Assembly (NCBI GenBank): GCA_028281765.1
Contig: JANQJF010000061.1
Span: forward strand, 1-64,000
Length of the DNA: 64,000 nt
Reading direction: 5' to 3'
Source: Planctomycetota bacterium
GTDB taxonomy: Bacteria; Planctomycetota; UBA1135; UBA2386
Part shown: in pieces, positions 7,160-15,341 of the stretch
How positions within the stretch are numbered: the first letter of the stretch is position 1
Layout: each line of letters starts with the position of its first letter
Made by a program: the position numbers and the translations under genes
Notes under the pieces: model-generated
Seen by the model: the letters and a program-made list of their open reading frames with translations, nothing else
The model's database searches: none
What the model was told of the DNA's origin: nothing

Positions 7160-8794
7160 TCAGAACAGCGTCGACCAGAACCCCGAGAACGAGCTGAACA
7201 GCTCTTCAAAGAACGCTTCCGCCGCCGGATCGACGTGTTGCCCCGTCATCACGTGCTCCCCAAACGTCTTCCCACCGGCCACGTACGTCCCGGTTGCGAC
7301 ACCGCCGATAGCCGCGAATCCATAGGACACCCCGCCGATCGCGAGCCGGCCGAGCGAGAGGCCGCCACAGCTGAGCACTCCGGCCGAAACACCGCCGAGC
7401 GCGAGGCCGCCCACCGTGATGCCGCCCCAGCCGAACAGCAGCCCGGCCGAGATGCCGCCGCAGCCCGTGAGGCCTGCCGCGATCGGTCCGAAGGTCAGGC
7501 CGCCGAGCGCGATGTCGCCGGACGCGAGCCAGCCTTTCGCGACGCGTGGCCTCGTCCCGGCGGCGCGCGGGCCGGAGTACCAGTGGACCAGCGGGAGCCC
7601 GAGGAAGGTCGTCGCCGACTTGTACTCGACGGTCTGACCGGAGCCCGCCCGCTTGAACCGAGACCAGGCTCGCCGCAGCAGGCCGCCCTCGGCCGACCGG
7701 GCGTCGGTCGGGCGCCCGTCGACCATCGCGCAGAGATCGTCGTGCAGCGCCTGCGCATTCGCGTAGCGCTGTTCCGGTTCTCGCGCCATCGCGCGACGCA
7801 CGACGGCGATGCTGTCGCGGCTGCACTGCCGAGCGCTCAGCGACGGTGGGATCGTGCTGCGGATTGACTCGATGACCTCGAGGAAGCTCTCGCCTCGAAA
7901 CGGTCGGTGACCGGCCAGCGCTTCGTAGAGCGTGACTCCGAGGCTGTAGACGTCAGTGCGATGGTCGACCGTCTTGCCCGTCAGGTACGCCTGCTCGGGC
8001 GACATGTAGTACGGCGTGCCGAGGCCTTCACCCGTCAGGGAAAGCGCGGGATCGTCGTCGCCCTTGGCGAGACCGAAGTCGGCGATGACCGCGCGGCCGT
8101 CGCGATGGATCAGGATGTTCGACGGCTTCACGTCGCGGTGCACGAGTCCGTTGTCGTGCGCCGTGGACAGCGCTTCGGCGATCGGCGCGAGCAGCTGCGC
8201 CACGGCCTGGTCGAACGTGCGGCCGCCGGCTGCGAGCGAGGGGATCTGTGCCGCGCGTGCGAGATCCTCCGCCGTACGCGGACGATCGATCGGTAGCGCC
8301 TCGAGCACCGTCGCGAACGATGGCCCCTCGACGTACTCCATCGCCAGCCAGTGATACCCGCGCGTCTCGCCGACGCCGTGGATCGACACGATGTGCGGGT
8401 GCTTGAGCTTCGCGATCGCGAGCGCCTCGCGGCGGAAGCGGTCGACGTGGCGCGGCTCGAGGGCGAGGCCGGGTCGGAGGATCTTCAGCGCGACCGGTCG
8501 CTTCAGCTGGAGATCCTGGGCGAGCCAGACGATCGCCATGCCGCCGCGGCCGATCTCCCGCTCGAGGCGGAAGTTGTCGAGTTCGATGCCGCGGCGCAGC
8601 GGTTCGCTGGTCGCCGGCGGGCGGGCCATGCCGGCTTCGATCATCTTTAGGACGCGCTCGAGACCGGGGCGGGCATGCGCCGGGACTCGGCCGAGATACT
8701 CCTGTCGAGACGGCGTCTGGCCGCCCGCGAGGGCGTCCGAGAACTCGGAGACGAGGGTGTCGAGCAGGTCGTCGAGCGAGTCGGAAGGGCTCAT
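7160..8794 (-). CDS. Ser/Thr protein kinase with Gly-rich C-terminal repeats
   Basis: A 544-residue Hanks-type kinase. Visible motifs are the P-loop IGRGGMAIVW (81-90), Lys104 in VALKIL, the catalytic loop HRDVKPSN (Asp221), the DFG motif ADFGLAKG (Asp239), and the activation and APE-equivalent region GTPYYMSPEQ. The kinase domain spans about 75-345. Residues about 425-510 are an unusual hydrophobic Gly-rich series of short repeats (for example ITVGGLALGGVSAG) and no ordinary single transmembrane helix is seen. Frames continue upstream, but the ATG at 8794 starts the conserved part; sequence before it is low-quality and overlaps the sigma gene. The ECF sigma factor gene lies 80 bases upstream on the same strand, so the pair probably form one signalling operon. 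Confidence 0.9.
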   Translation of the reverse strand: MSPSDSLDDLLDTLVSEFSDALAGGQTPSRQEYLGRVPAHARPGLERVLKMIEAGMARPPATSEPLRRGIELDNFRLEREIGRGGMAIVWLAQDLQLKRPVALKILRPGLALEPRHVDRFRREALAIAKLKHPHIVSIHGVGETRGYHWLAMEYVEGPSFATVLEALPIDRPRTAEDLARAAQIPSLAAGGRTFDQAVAQLLAPIAEALSTAHDNGLVHRDVKPSNILIHRDGRAVIADFGLAKGDDDPALSLTGEGLGTPYYMSPEQAYLTGKTVDHRTDVYSLGVTLYEALAGHRPFRGESFLEVIESIRSTIPPSLSARQCSRDSIAVVRRAMAREPEQRYANAQALHDDLCAMVDGRPTDARSAEGGLLRRAWSRFKRAGSGQTVEYKSATTFLGLPLVHWYSGPRAAGTRPRVAKGWLASGDIALGGLTFGPIAAGLTGCGGISAGLLFGWGGITVGGLALGGVSAGVLSCGGLSLGRLAIGGVSYGFAAIGGVATGTYVAGGKTFGEHVMTGQHVDPAAEAFFEELFSSFSGFWSTLF

Positions 8795-8874
8795 GAGGGA
8801 TCGAGCGGAATCGGCGCCGCGATTCGTCGCGGCATCTTGCCGGAATTCTGGCCGGGATTCCGCGGCGTGCTGCC

Positions 8875-9423
8875 TCAGCCGCCGAACGCCTCGGTCCACG
8901 CCGCCAGCGCGCGGCGATAGAGCGAGTGCACGGCGCTCTCCGAGCGCCCCATCCGTTCGGCGGTATCGGCGGCGGACAGCCCCTCGAACTGCCGCAGGCC
9001 GATCACGCGCCGGTGCTCGGGATCGAGGCGGTCGAACGCGGCCTCCAGCTCGCCCTGGGTCTCGGCGGCCATGGCGCGGGTCAACGGGCCAGCGGTCTCG
9101 GCACGGGGATCCGAGCTGCGCGTCCAGTCCGACCGAGCGAGACGCTCGACCGTGCCGCCGCGCTTCTGGGCGCGCGCGGCTCGCGCGATGTCGATGACCG
9201 TGTTGCGGGCGATGTGGGCGAGAAAGCGCCACAGCTCGAGATCGCCCTCACCGTCGTCCGCGGGCAGGCCGGACGGTGCGGACCAGGCGCGGACGTAGAT
9301 CTCCTGGACGATGTCGTCGGGATCGGCGCGGGCACGCAGCGAGCGGCTCGAGAGGTGCAGCACGAGCAGCCGGAGGCGCCGTTCGTGCCGACCCAGTCGG
9401 AAGCCGTCGGTGTCCGCGGTCAT
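8875..9423 (-). CDS. ECF-type RNA polymerase sigma-70 factor
   Basis: A 182-residue sigma factor with region 2 (about 18-90, containing ADPDDIVQEIYVRAW, then LWRFLAHIARNTVIDIARAA) and region 4 (about 122-178, containing LDPEHRRVIGLRQFEGLSAA followed by an RMGRSESAVHSLYRRAL helix-turn-helix). It lacks region 1.1 and region 3, as ECF factors do. It directs transcription of a target set that cannot be read from the window. It is upstream of, and on the same strand as, a Ser/Thr kinase gene, an arrangement common in planctomycetes; no anti-sigma factor is adjacent. Start ATG at 9423. Confidence 0.92.
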   Translation of the reverse strand: MTADTDGFRLGRHERRLRLLVLHLSSRSLRARADPDDIVQEIYVRAWSAPSGLPADDGEGDLELWRFLAHIARNTVIDIARAARAQKRGGTVERLARSDWTRSSDPRAETAGPLTRAMAAETQGELEAAFDRLDPEHRRVIGLRQFEGLSAADTAERMGRSESAVHSLYRRALAAWTEAFGG

Positions 9424-9473
9424 GCCGGAATCGTAGCGCGGAGTCCTTGTGATTCTGGATCGTCGTGAGAAGC

Positions 9474-10745
9474 ATGCTGCGTTCGCTCGTCGCTGTGACC
9501 CTGCTCGCGACCGCCGCGGCGGCCCAGTCTCGATTCGAGGTCAGCACGGCCCGCGGTCGGCCGGATGTCGGAGTCGCGGACGATGACGAGACGTTCGCGA
9601 TGTACGTGGGGCAAGAGCTCGAGCGGGTCCGCTTCGGAGACATCCGCACGCTGCGGGCCAAGGACAGCGCCAAGGGCTACCGGCTCGTGCTCGAGACGAC
9701 GAAGGGTCGCAAGGTCGAGGGGCATGCGCTTGACGAGTACCTCGATCTGACGACAACGCGAGGTGCGGTGCGGATCCATCTGTCCCGCAGCTTCCGACTG
9801 GAACGCCTCGCTGCGGCTCGGATCACTCCGGACATGCACAAGAGCTGCCTGATCCATTGGTCGTTCGATGACGTCCACCAGGATGTCGTCGACACGTCGG
9901 TTCGCGGATTCTCCGGGAAGGTCCACGGCGCCGTTCCGTTCGAGCGCGGCGTGCGTGGCGGTGCGGCTCGATTCCACGGAGCCGGAGATCGCGTCGAGCT
10001 GAAGCACCGGCACGAGCTCGATCTCCGGCAGCAGATGACGATCTCGATGTGGGTGCAGCTGCGCGGCTGGGGCGATGCCGGGGAGGGCGGCCTGTGCAAC
10101 AAGGGGCTCGCTGGGCAAGAGTCGTTCAGTCTCGTCACTGCGGAGACCGGCTTCTCGTTCATCCGTCGCCAGCAGAATGGCCAGCGTTGGGTGCAGGCGA
10201 ATCACTTCGGCCCGATTCGCATGGGGGCGTGGCACCACGTCGTCGCGATCGTCGACGACGAGAAGATGCGCATCCTCGTCGACGGCGTCGCCGGATCGGC
10301 CGTGAACTACCAGGGGATCTTCGACGTCAACAGTGATCCGATCACGGTCGGGTCGCGGCCCGCGTGGAGCGGCGACTACGAGTGGGGCGTGGACTGTGCG
10401 GTCGACGAGTTCCGACTGTTCGATCGCGCGCTCGACGCGGACGAGATTCGCGCACTGCGCCAGCTTGGAATCCCGAGTGAGCCGCGAGCGTTGCCGCGGG
10501 TGCTCGAGGTCATGCAGGCCGGCGGGCCATCGCCGCGCAAGCTGTTCGAGGCGATGATCCGCGGTAAGAGCGTGTTCGACGGGATGGATCTCGACGCCGC
10601 CATGAAGACGCTCGGTCCGCCGCACGCACACTCGAACGTCGACGTCAGCTGGTACGAGAACCCGTTCGGCAAGCAGGTCGAGGCCGCGCTGACCGCGGAC
10701 TACGCGAACGGACTTCTCAGCAATTTCCGCGTCGTCATGCGCTAG
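9474..10745 (+). CDS. Secreted LamG/concanavalin-like domain protein
   Basis: About 423 residues. The N-terminus is a signal peptide (MLRSLVAVTLLATAAAAQS) with cleavage near AAA-QS. After a 110-residue beta-rich N-terminal part comes a LamG-like jelly roll (about 125-325): LIHWSFDD, then ARFHGAGDRVEL, ISMWVQL, WHHVVAIVDD, and the typical closing motif VDEFRLFDRALDADEI. Such domains bind glycans or act as adhesion modules outside the cell. The C-terminal 85 residues are unassigned. A GTG at 9465 is an alternative start; the ATG at 9474 gives a better signal peptide. The next gene begins 11 bases after the stop, so this may head the following + strand run. Confidence 0.85.
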   Translation: MLRSLVAVTLLATAAAAQSRFEVSTARGRPDVGVADDDETFAMYVGQELERVRFGDIRTLRAKDSAKGYRLVLETTKGRKVEGHALDEYLDLTTTRGAVRIHLSRSFRLERLAAARITPDMHKSCLIHWSFDDVHQDVVDTSVRGFSGKVHGAVPFERGVRGGAARFHGAGDRVELKHRHELDLRQQMTISMWVQLRGWGDAGEGGLCNKGLAGQESFSLVTAETGFSFIRRQQNGQRWVQANHFGPIRMGAWHHVVAIVDDEKMRILVDGVAGSAVNYQGIFDVNSDPITVGSRPAWSGDYEWGVDCAVDEFRLFDRALDADEIRALRQLGIPSEPRALPRVLEVMQAGGPSPRKLFEAMIRGKSVFDGMDLDAAMKTLGPPHAHSNVDVSWYENPFGKQVEAALTADYANGLLSNFRVVMR

Positions 10746-10756
10746 CCTTCGGACGC

Positions 10757-11266
10757 ATGGAACACGCGAATGCGATCGCTGCCGCGACCGGGACCATCTT
10801 CCGCGATTTCATGCTCGACCAGTTCGTGCCGCGGATCCGGCGTTGCGTCGAGCTGCTCAGCGAGGACGAGGTCTGGCACAAGCCCTCCGCCCACGGGAAT
10901 TCGGTCGCGAACCTCCTGCTGCACCTGGCCGGCAACGTCCGGCAGTGGGTCATCGTCGGTCTGGGTGGCGCGGCAGACACGCGCGACAGGGATGGCGAAT
11001 TCGCGGCCGAGCGGGAGCGCTGCGACGCTACGCCACTCGAACTCGTCGACCGGCTCGAGGCCGTGGTGCGCGAGGCCGCCGAGGTCGTCGACGCGCTGAC
11101 GCCGGAGCGCATGATCGAGCGCATTCCGTTCCAGGGTGGCCGGTTCGAGGAGACGGGGCTCTACGGCGTCATGCACGTCGTCGAGCACTTCTCGGGCCAC
11201 ACCGGCCAGATCATCGCCTACACGAAGCAGCTCCGCGGGGTCGATCTGCGGTTCTACGACTTGTAG
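10757..11266 (+). CDS. DinB-like four-helix-bundle protein (DUF1572-like)
   Basis: A 169-residue helical protein. Three histidines in the pattern LLHLAGN (near residue 54) and HVVEHFSGHTGQI (near 140-152) fit the metal-binding triad of the DinB/YfiT superfamily, and the opening helix followed by NSVANLLLHLAGN is typical of DUF1572-type members. The superfamily includes thiol-dependent transferases and damage-inducible proteins of unknown activity, so no substrate is assigned. It sits 11 bases after the LamG gene and 21 bases before the cobalamin adenosyltransferase, suggesting co-transcription. Confidence 0.82.
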   Translation: MEHANAIAAATGTIFRDFMLDQFVPRIRRCVELLSEDEVWHKPSAHGNSVANLLLHLAGNVRQWVIVGLGGAADTRDRDGEFAAERERCDATPLELVDRLEAVVREAAEVVDALTPERMIERIPFQGGRFEETGLYGVMHVVEHFSGHTGQIIAYTKQLRGVDLRFYDL

Positions 11267-11287
11267 GCCTGTCCTATAGTCCCCGGC

Positions 11288-11890
11288 GTGAGCGACAAGA
11301 AAATGCGGATCACACGGGTCTACACCCGCGCCGGTGACAAAGGCTCGACCAAACTGGTCGGTGGCATCGACGTGTCGAAGGACGATGCGCGGATCGAAGC
11401 CTACGGCACCGTCGACGAACTGAATTCGATCATCGGCCTGGCGCGGACGTTCTGCACGCGGTCCGACGCGGATACGAGCCGGATCGAAGAGATGCTCGCT
11501 CGCGTCCAGAACGATCTGTTCGAAGTCGGTGCCGACCTCGCGACTCGGCCGGACGATCGATGGGAAGGGATGCATCGGGTCGGCGACGCCGAGGCGGAGC
11601 AGCTCGAGACCTGGTGTGACGAACTCAACGAGGATCTCGGTCCGCTCGAGGAGTTCATCCTGCCTGGAGGTGGCCCCGTCGGCGCGTTCCTGCAGCAAGG
11701 GCGCACGGTGTGCCGGCGCGCCGAGCGGCGGGTCGTGACGTTGATCCGCGTCGAAGAAGCCGATGTCGCCGGCTGCCTGCGCTACCTGAATCGGTTGTCG
11801 GACTTCCTGTTCGTCCTCGGCCGATGGGCAGCCAAGCAGTGTGGCGAGCCGGAGTTCCTCTGGCAGCGCAGGGAACCGCGTAAGTCGTGA
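11288..11890 (+). CDS. PduO/MMAB-type cob(I)alamin adenosyltransferase
   Basis: A 200-residue enzyme that transfers the adenosyl group of ATP to cob(I)alamin to make adenosylcobalamin. The N-terminal ATP-binding motif TRAGDKGSTKLVGG (about 13-26), the DELNS element, FILPGGGPVGAFLQQGRTVC and the C-terminal RYLNRLSDFLFVLGRWAA are hallmarks of the PduO-type trimeric family, distinct from CobA/BtuR. Start is a GTG at 11288. The stop overlaps the GTG start of the glycerate kinase gene (GTGA at 11887). Adenosylcobalamin users such as methylmalonyl-CoA mutase or class II ribonucleotide reductase are not in the window. Confidence 0.94.
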   Translation: MSDKKMRITRVYTRAGDKGSTKLVGGIDVSKDDARIEAYGTVDELNSIIGLARTFCTRSDADTSRIEEMLARVQNDLFEVGADLATRPDDRWEGMHRVGDAEAEQLETWCDELNEDLGPLEEFILPGGGPVGAFLQQGRTVCRRAERRVVTLIRVEEADVAGCLRYLNRLSDFLFVLGRWAAKQCGEPEFLWQRREPRKS

Positions 11891-13200
11891 CGTCCGCCGC
11901 AGCGCTCGCGAGGGAGGTCTTCGCCGCGACGCTGGCGGAGATCGAAGTCGAGCGAGTGGTGCGGCGATCGCTCGCGTGTGGCGGGGGGCACCTCACGGTC
12001 GCCGGGACGAGCTACGACTTGTCGCCGTTCCAACGGGTGCTCGTCGTCGCGATCGGCAAGGCCGCGCTGCCGATGGCGCGCGCGCTCCGCGCCGTGCTCG
12101 ATGGCCGCGTGGCGGGGCTCGATGGTGTCGCCGTCACGAACGAGCGCTCCGGTGCGCGACCGGCCGGCTTCGATGTGCTGGTCGGCGGCCATCCGATCCC
12201 GGACGAAGGCAGCCTCGTCGCGGGTCGGGAAGTGCTTCGCCGAGTGCGCGATGCCGACGCGGCCGACACGCTGATCGTCTTCGCGATCTCCGGCGGGACG
12301 TCGGCGCTGTGCGAATGCCCGGCGCACCTCGATCTCACGCTGTCGGATTTGCGCCAGATGCACCGAGAACTCGTGTCCTGCGGCGCGGTCATCGCGGAGG
12401 TGAACGCGGTGCGCAGTCGCGTATCCGCGATCAAGGCGGGGCGACTCGCCGCCGCGGCACCGCGCGCGACGCAGATCACCCTGTTCGCGTCCGACGTCAA
12501 TCCCGGCGACCTGTTCAGCATCGGCTCCGGGCCGACGGTGCGGCCGCCTTCGACCGCGATCGATGCCGAGGGTGTGATCTCCCGGTTCGGCCTTCGCGGG
12601 CGGCTGCCCGCGAGCGTGCAGCACTGCTTCGAAGCGCCGGTGTCAGAGGCGGACTTCCCGACTGACGCGCACCACGAGGTGCTGATCGACAACGCGATCG
12701 CGGTCGGGGTCGCCGAGGCGGTGACCTCGGCGCGTTTCGGAATCGATGCCGAGGTCGAGAAGTCCCTCGTCGAAGTGCCGGTCGAAGACCTCGCCAGCCA
12801 TCTGGTGACGCGTGCGGCTGCCGCGTCGCGACCGTTCTGTCTGATCTCGGGCGGCGAAGCGATCTGTCCGGTGCGCGGCGCCGGTCGAGGCGGCCGCAAC
12901 CAAGAGACAGCTCTCCGCGCGGCGCGATTGCTGGTGGAGCTGGACGGCCACGACGACATCGCGATCTTGTCCGCCGGTACAGACGGCATCGACGGCAACA
13001 GTCCGTCCGCCGGAGCCGTCGCCGACTGCACGACGATCACTCGAGCCGGCGCGATTGGAATGGATGCGGAAGACTATCTGGAACGCAGCGATTCCTATGC
13101 GTTCTTCAGCACGCTCGGAGACACGCTGATGACCGGGCCGACGGGCAACAACGTCCGCGACCTGCGTATCGTCGTCGCGCTACGGGGCGCGGCTGACTGA
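11887..13200 (+). CDS. Glycerate 2-kinase (DUF4147/MOFRL family)
   Basis: A 437-residue cytosolic kinase that phosphorylates D-glycerate, most likely to 2-phosphoglycerate, feeding glyoxylate or hydroxypyruvate carbon into glycolysis. The N-terminal DUF4147 part shows VAIGKAALPMARA, GGHPIPDEGS and FAISGGTSALCE; the C-terminal MOFRL part shows ISGGEAICPVRGAGRGGRNQ and LSAGTDGIDGNSPSAGA. Length is normal for the family. Start is a GTG sharing bases with the stop of the adenosyltransferase gene, so expression is coupled. Some family members act on hydroxypyruvate, so the exact substrate is inferred. Confidence 0.9.
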   Translation: MTSAAALAREVFAATLAEIEVERVVRRSLACGGGHLTVAGTSYDLSPFQRVLVVAIGKAALPMARALRAVLDGRVAGLDGVAVTNERSGARPAGFDVLVGGHPIPDEGSLVAGREVLRRVRDADAADTLIVFAISGGTSALCECPAHLDLTLSDLRQMHRELVSCGAVIAEVNAVRSRVSAIKAGRLAAAAPRATQITLFASDVNPGDLFSIGSGPTVRPPSTAIDAEGVISRFGLRGRLPASVQHCFEAPVSEADFPTDAHHEVLIDNAIAVGVAEAVTSARFGIDAEVEKSLVEVPVEDLASHLVTRAAAASRPFCLISGGEAICPVRGAGRGGRNQETALRAARLLVELDGHDDIAILSAGTDGIDGNSPSAGAVADCTTITRAGAIGMDAEDYLERSDSYAFFSTLGDTLMTGPTGNNVRDLRIVVALRGAAD

Positions 13201-13202
13201 CG

Positions 13203-13685
13203 CTATTCGGCCTCGCGGCCGTCCAGCGCACGTTGGAGCACGTCGACGGCCTTGCGCATCGCATCGCGCAGCCGTTGGGATTCCGCGGTCGCGGACTCTT
13301 GGATCTGCTGCACGGCTTGGATCAACGACGACTCCATGTCGGCGCCTTCTTGGATCTCGAGCTGCGGGAGTGCCGATTCCCGACCTGGCGTCGTGGTGGC
13401 ACGCGGCTTCCGCGTCACTGGTTGCTCCATGCCGAGCAGGACCTTGGCGGAGTGGAATGCACGGCCACCGATCTTGACGCCGAGCAGATCGGCTTCGTCG
13501 CGAAAGTCGCGGATCGTCAGCTCGTGGTTCTGCTGCAGTTTGAAGACGCAGAACAGGATGCCGTCGCTGGCTTTCGGGAAACGACTGCGCAATGTGGCCA
13601 TCGCGCCGTCCCACGTGTCGGAATTCGACGGAGCCTCCGCAGCTGGTTCGGGGGCCTCGCCTTGCGAGGTGTGTTCGTATGTCAC
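13203..13685 (-). CDS. Small hypothetical protein with predicted helical tail
   Basis: A 160-residue protein I do not recognise. Residues about 25-75 (WDGAMATLRSRFPKASDGIL onward) look like a compact alpha/beta or winged-helix-like domain; a Pro/Thr-rich linker follows, and the last 50 residues are a charged helix likely to form a coiled coil. No signal peptide. Start is a GTG at 13685. The 234 bases upstream carry small hairpins (for example GAGCCCCGGGCTC on the minus strand near 13706-13718) but no recognised element. It is convergent with the glycerate kinase gene, separated by two bases. Confidence 0.6.
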   Translation of the reverse strand: MTYEHTSQGEAPEPAAEAPSNSDTWDGAMATLRSRFPKASDGILFCVFKLQQNHELTIRDFRDEADLLGVKIGGRAFHSAKVLLGMEQPVTRKPRATTTPGRESALPQLEIQEGADMESSLIQAVQQIQESATAESQRLRDAMRKAVDVLQRALDGREAE

Positions 13686-13919
13686 GTTGAGGGTCGGGTT
13701 GCCGAGCCCGGGGCTCGTTGCCTCGAGTCCGATCCGGGGGCGCCGAATCGAACCCTTCGTGGGGTGGGCTCACAGGGCGAGTGCGAGTCCTCCGCTGAGG
13801 ATTCTACCAGTGCATAGTGTCCCGTGCCGGGAAAGGCAATGCGAGCGAACGGTCGACCGACTCCTCGCGATCGTTGCAGACATGACTAGGGCGTTCACCC
13901 GAGTCGCAATTGGTCGGCG

Positions 13920-14804
13920 TCAGCCGTCGCGCCCGGCACGGTCGCCTCGGTCCTCACCGCCGCGACGGCGGTCGCCGCCGTCGCGATCCCGGCGATTGCG
14001 GCGCCCGCCGACTTGCTTGGCGTTCGCGTCGCGCGCCACGACGCGGACCTTGTCGATGACCTTCTTCTCGGTCGCGAGCAGCTTGCTTTCGCTCTTCTCG
14101 ATCGCGCGAGACTCGGCCTCGAGCTTCTTGAGCTTCGACTTGTCCTTCTTCGGGTCCAGTCGATCGCGACGCTGATCGAGGACCTTCTTCTTCGTCTCGA
14201 GTTGCTCGAGGTCGCCGAGGAACTTGCGGTAGCTCTTGACGAACGGCGGAATCCCGGTGCGCGTCGTGCCCTTGTAGGCCTTCGTCAGCAGACTCTCGAG
14301 TGGCGACGCGCTGGCCTTGTAGCCGGCCATCGACAGGTTCTTGAACTGCTTGCCCCGCCGATCGAACGCGACGAACAGCGGCGCCTTCTTGCCGAACTCC
14401 GCGCTCGCAGCTTCGTCGTTCGTGATGTCGACGCGGAGGCAGTGGAAGCACTTCAACGCGATCCCGATCTCGTCCTTGCCGAACACCGCTTGCTCGAAAC
14501 GCTGCAGTCGGTCGCGATCCTCGTTGACGTGCAGGTAGACGATCGTCGGGGAGTCGGACTCTTGGGCCTTCACGACCTCCGGTATCGCCGCGATGCGGTC
14601 GCCGGTCTTCTGACCGTCCTCCGCCACGGGGAGTTCGACCGTCGAGAAGAACACCGCCACCCGATCGCGGACGGCTTCGGAGCGACGAGCGTTGCCGCCG
14701 CGGCCGCCGCCGCCGCCTCGGCCACCGCCGCGCTGGGCTTCGATTGTGTCGGCGACGCAGAGTGTCGCGAGGACGGCGAGGGAGATCGTCAGGGATTGGC
14801 GCAT
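13920..14804 (-). CDS. Secreted thioredoxin-fold-like protein with CxxC and Gly/Arg-rich ends
   Basis: 294 residues. A signal peptide (residues 1-23) is followed by a Gly/Arg-rich low-complexity stretch (25-41). The folded part (about 45-200) has VYLHVNEDRDRL, then CFHC (Cys119 and Cys122) and PLFVAFDRRGK, compatible with a thioredoxin-like fold holding a C-x-x-C redox pair, although the CxxC position is not the classical one. A Lys/Arg-rich coiled-coil region (about 205-270) and an Arg/Gly/Asp-rich tail complete it. An AGGA precedes the ATG at 14804 by about ten bases. The lowest-confidence part is the fold assignment. The gene is divergent from the PEGA lipoprotein. Confidence 0.72.
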   Translation of the reverse strand: MRQSLTISLAVLATLCVADTIEAQRGGGRGGGGGRGGNARRSEAVRDRVAVFFSTVELPVAEDGQKTGDRIAAIPEVVKAQESDSPTIVYLHVNEDRDRLQRFEQAVFGKDEIGIALKCFHCLRVDITNDEAASAEFGKKAPLFVAFDRRGKQFKNLSMAGYKASASPLESLLTKAYKGTTRTGIPPFVKSYRKFLGDLEQLETKKKVLDQRRDRLDPKKDKSKLKKLEAESRAIEKSESKLLATEKKVIDKVRVVARDANAKQVGGRRNRRDRDGGDRRRGGEDRGDRAGRDG

Positions 14805-14942
14805 GGAGATGTTCCTGCCAGGGTCGGCAGCGGAGGCATCGTAGGTCTCGAACCGGACGAGTGCCGGTTCTCGTGACCATTCGATGGTTGCGTGTACGTA
14901 AACCGCATGTATCGGCGGTGCCGCGGCCGTTACGCTCGGGCC

Positions 14943-15290
14943 ATGCGAGCGCTTTGCGTGACGATGCTCATGTTGGCTACCGGGTGTGCGGTCCTGGATC
15001 GCGGGCCGGATGCGATCGAGCTTTCGACCGAACCCGCCGGGGCGAAGGTCGAGCTGCGGGCGCCGGGCCGGAGCCGCACGCTGCCCGGCGTGACGCCGAT
15101 GACGATCTACCTCGAGCGCACCCTGCCCGAGCCGATCGAGATCGTCTTCCACAAGGCCGGCTACGACTCGCAGCGGCACCGCCTTTCGATGCAGCGGAGA
15201 CGCGGACTCGAGATTCTGCCACGCGAGAAGTGGCGCTGGCCGTGCGACCCGATCCACTACCGGCTGCTGCCGACGTTGGACAACCGGTAA
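14943..15290 (+). CDS. Small PEGA-domain lipoprotein
   Basis: 115 residues. The N-terminus (MRALCVTMLMLATGC) is a lipoprotein signal with the lipobox LATGC. Residues about 25-80 form one PEGA domain: STEPAGAKVELRA, then PGVTPMTIYLER and the turn motif HKAGYDS. PEGA domains are small surface beta-sandwiches often linked to S-layer or envelope proteins. An upstream frame exists, but starting at 14943 gives the correct signal peptide. It is 51 bases upstream of the CotH gene on the same strand. Confidence 0.78.
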   Translation: MRALCVTMLMLATGCAVLDRGPDAIELSTEPAGAKVELRAPGRSRTLPGVTPMTIYLERTLPEPIEIVFHKAGYDSQRHRLSMQRRRGLEILPREKWRWPCDPIHYRLLPTLDNR

Positions 15291-15341
15291 TAGGACTGTC
15301 CCGCGTGACGGCCTGCTGGCCCTGCCCTTAGGATCGCGGGG

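Noticed and set aside
13730..13810. Possible tRNA-like sequence on the minus strand (GGTTCGATT element)
   Set aside because: The arms flanking the supposed T loop do not pair, and no acceptor or anticodon stem can be drawn.
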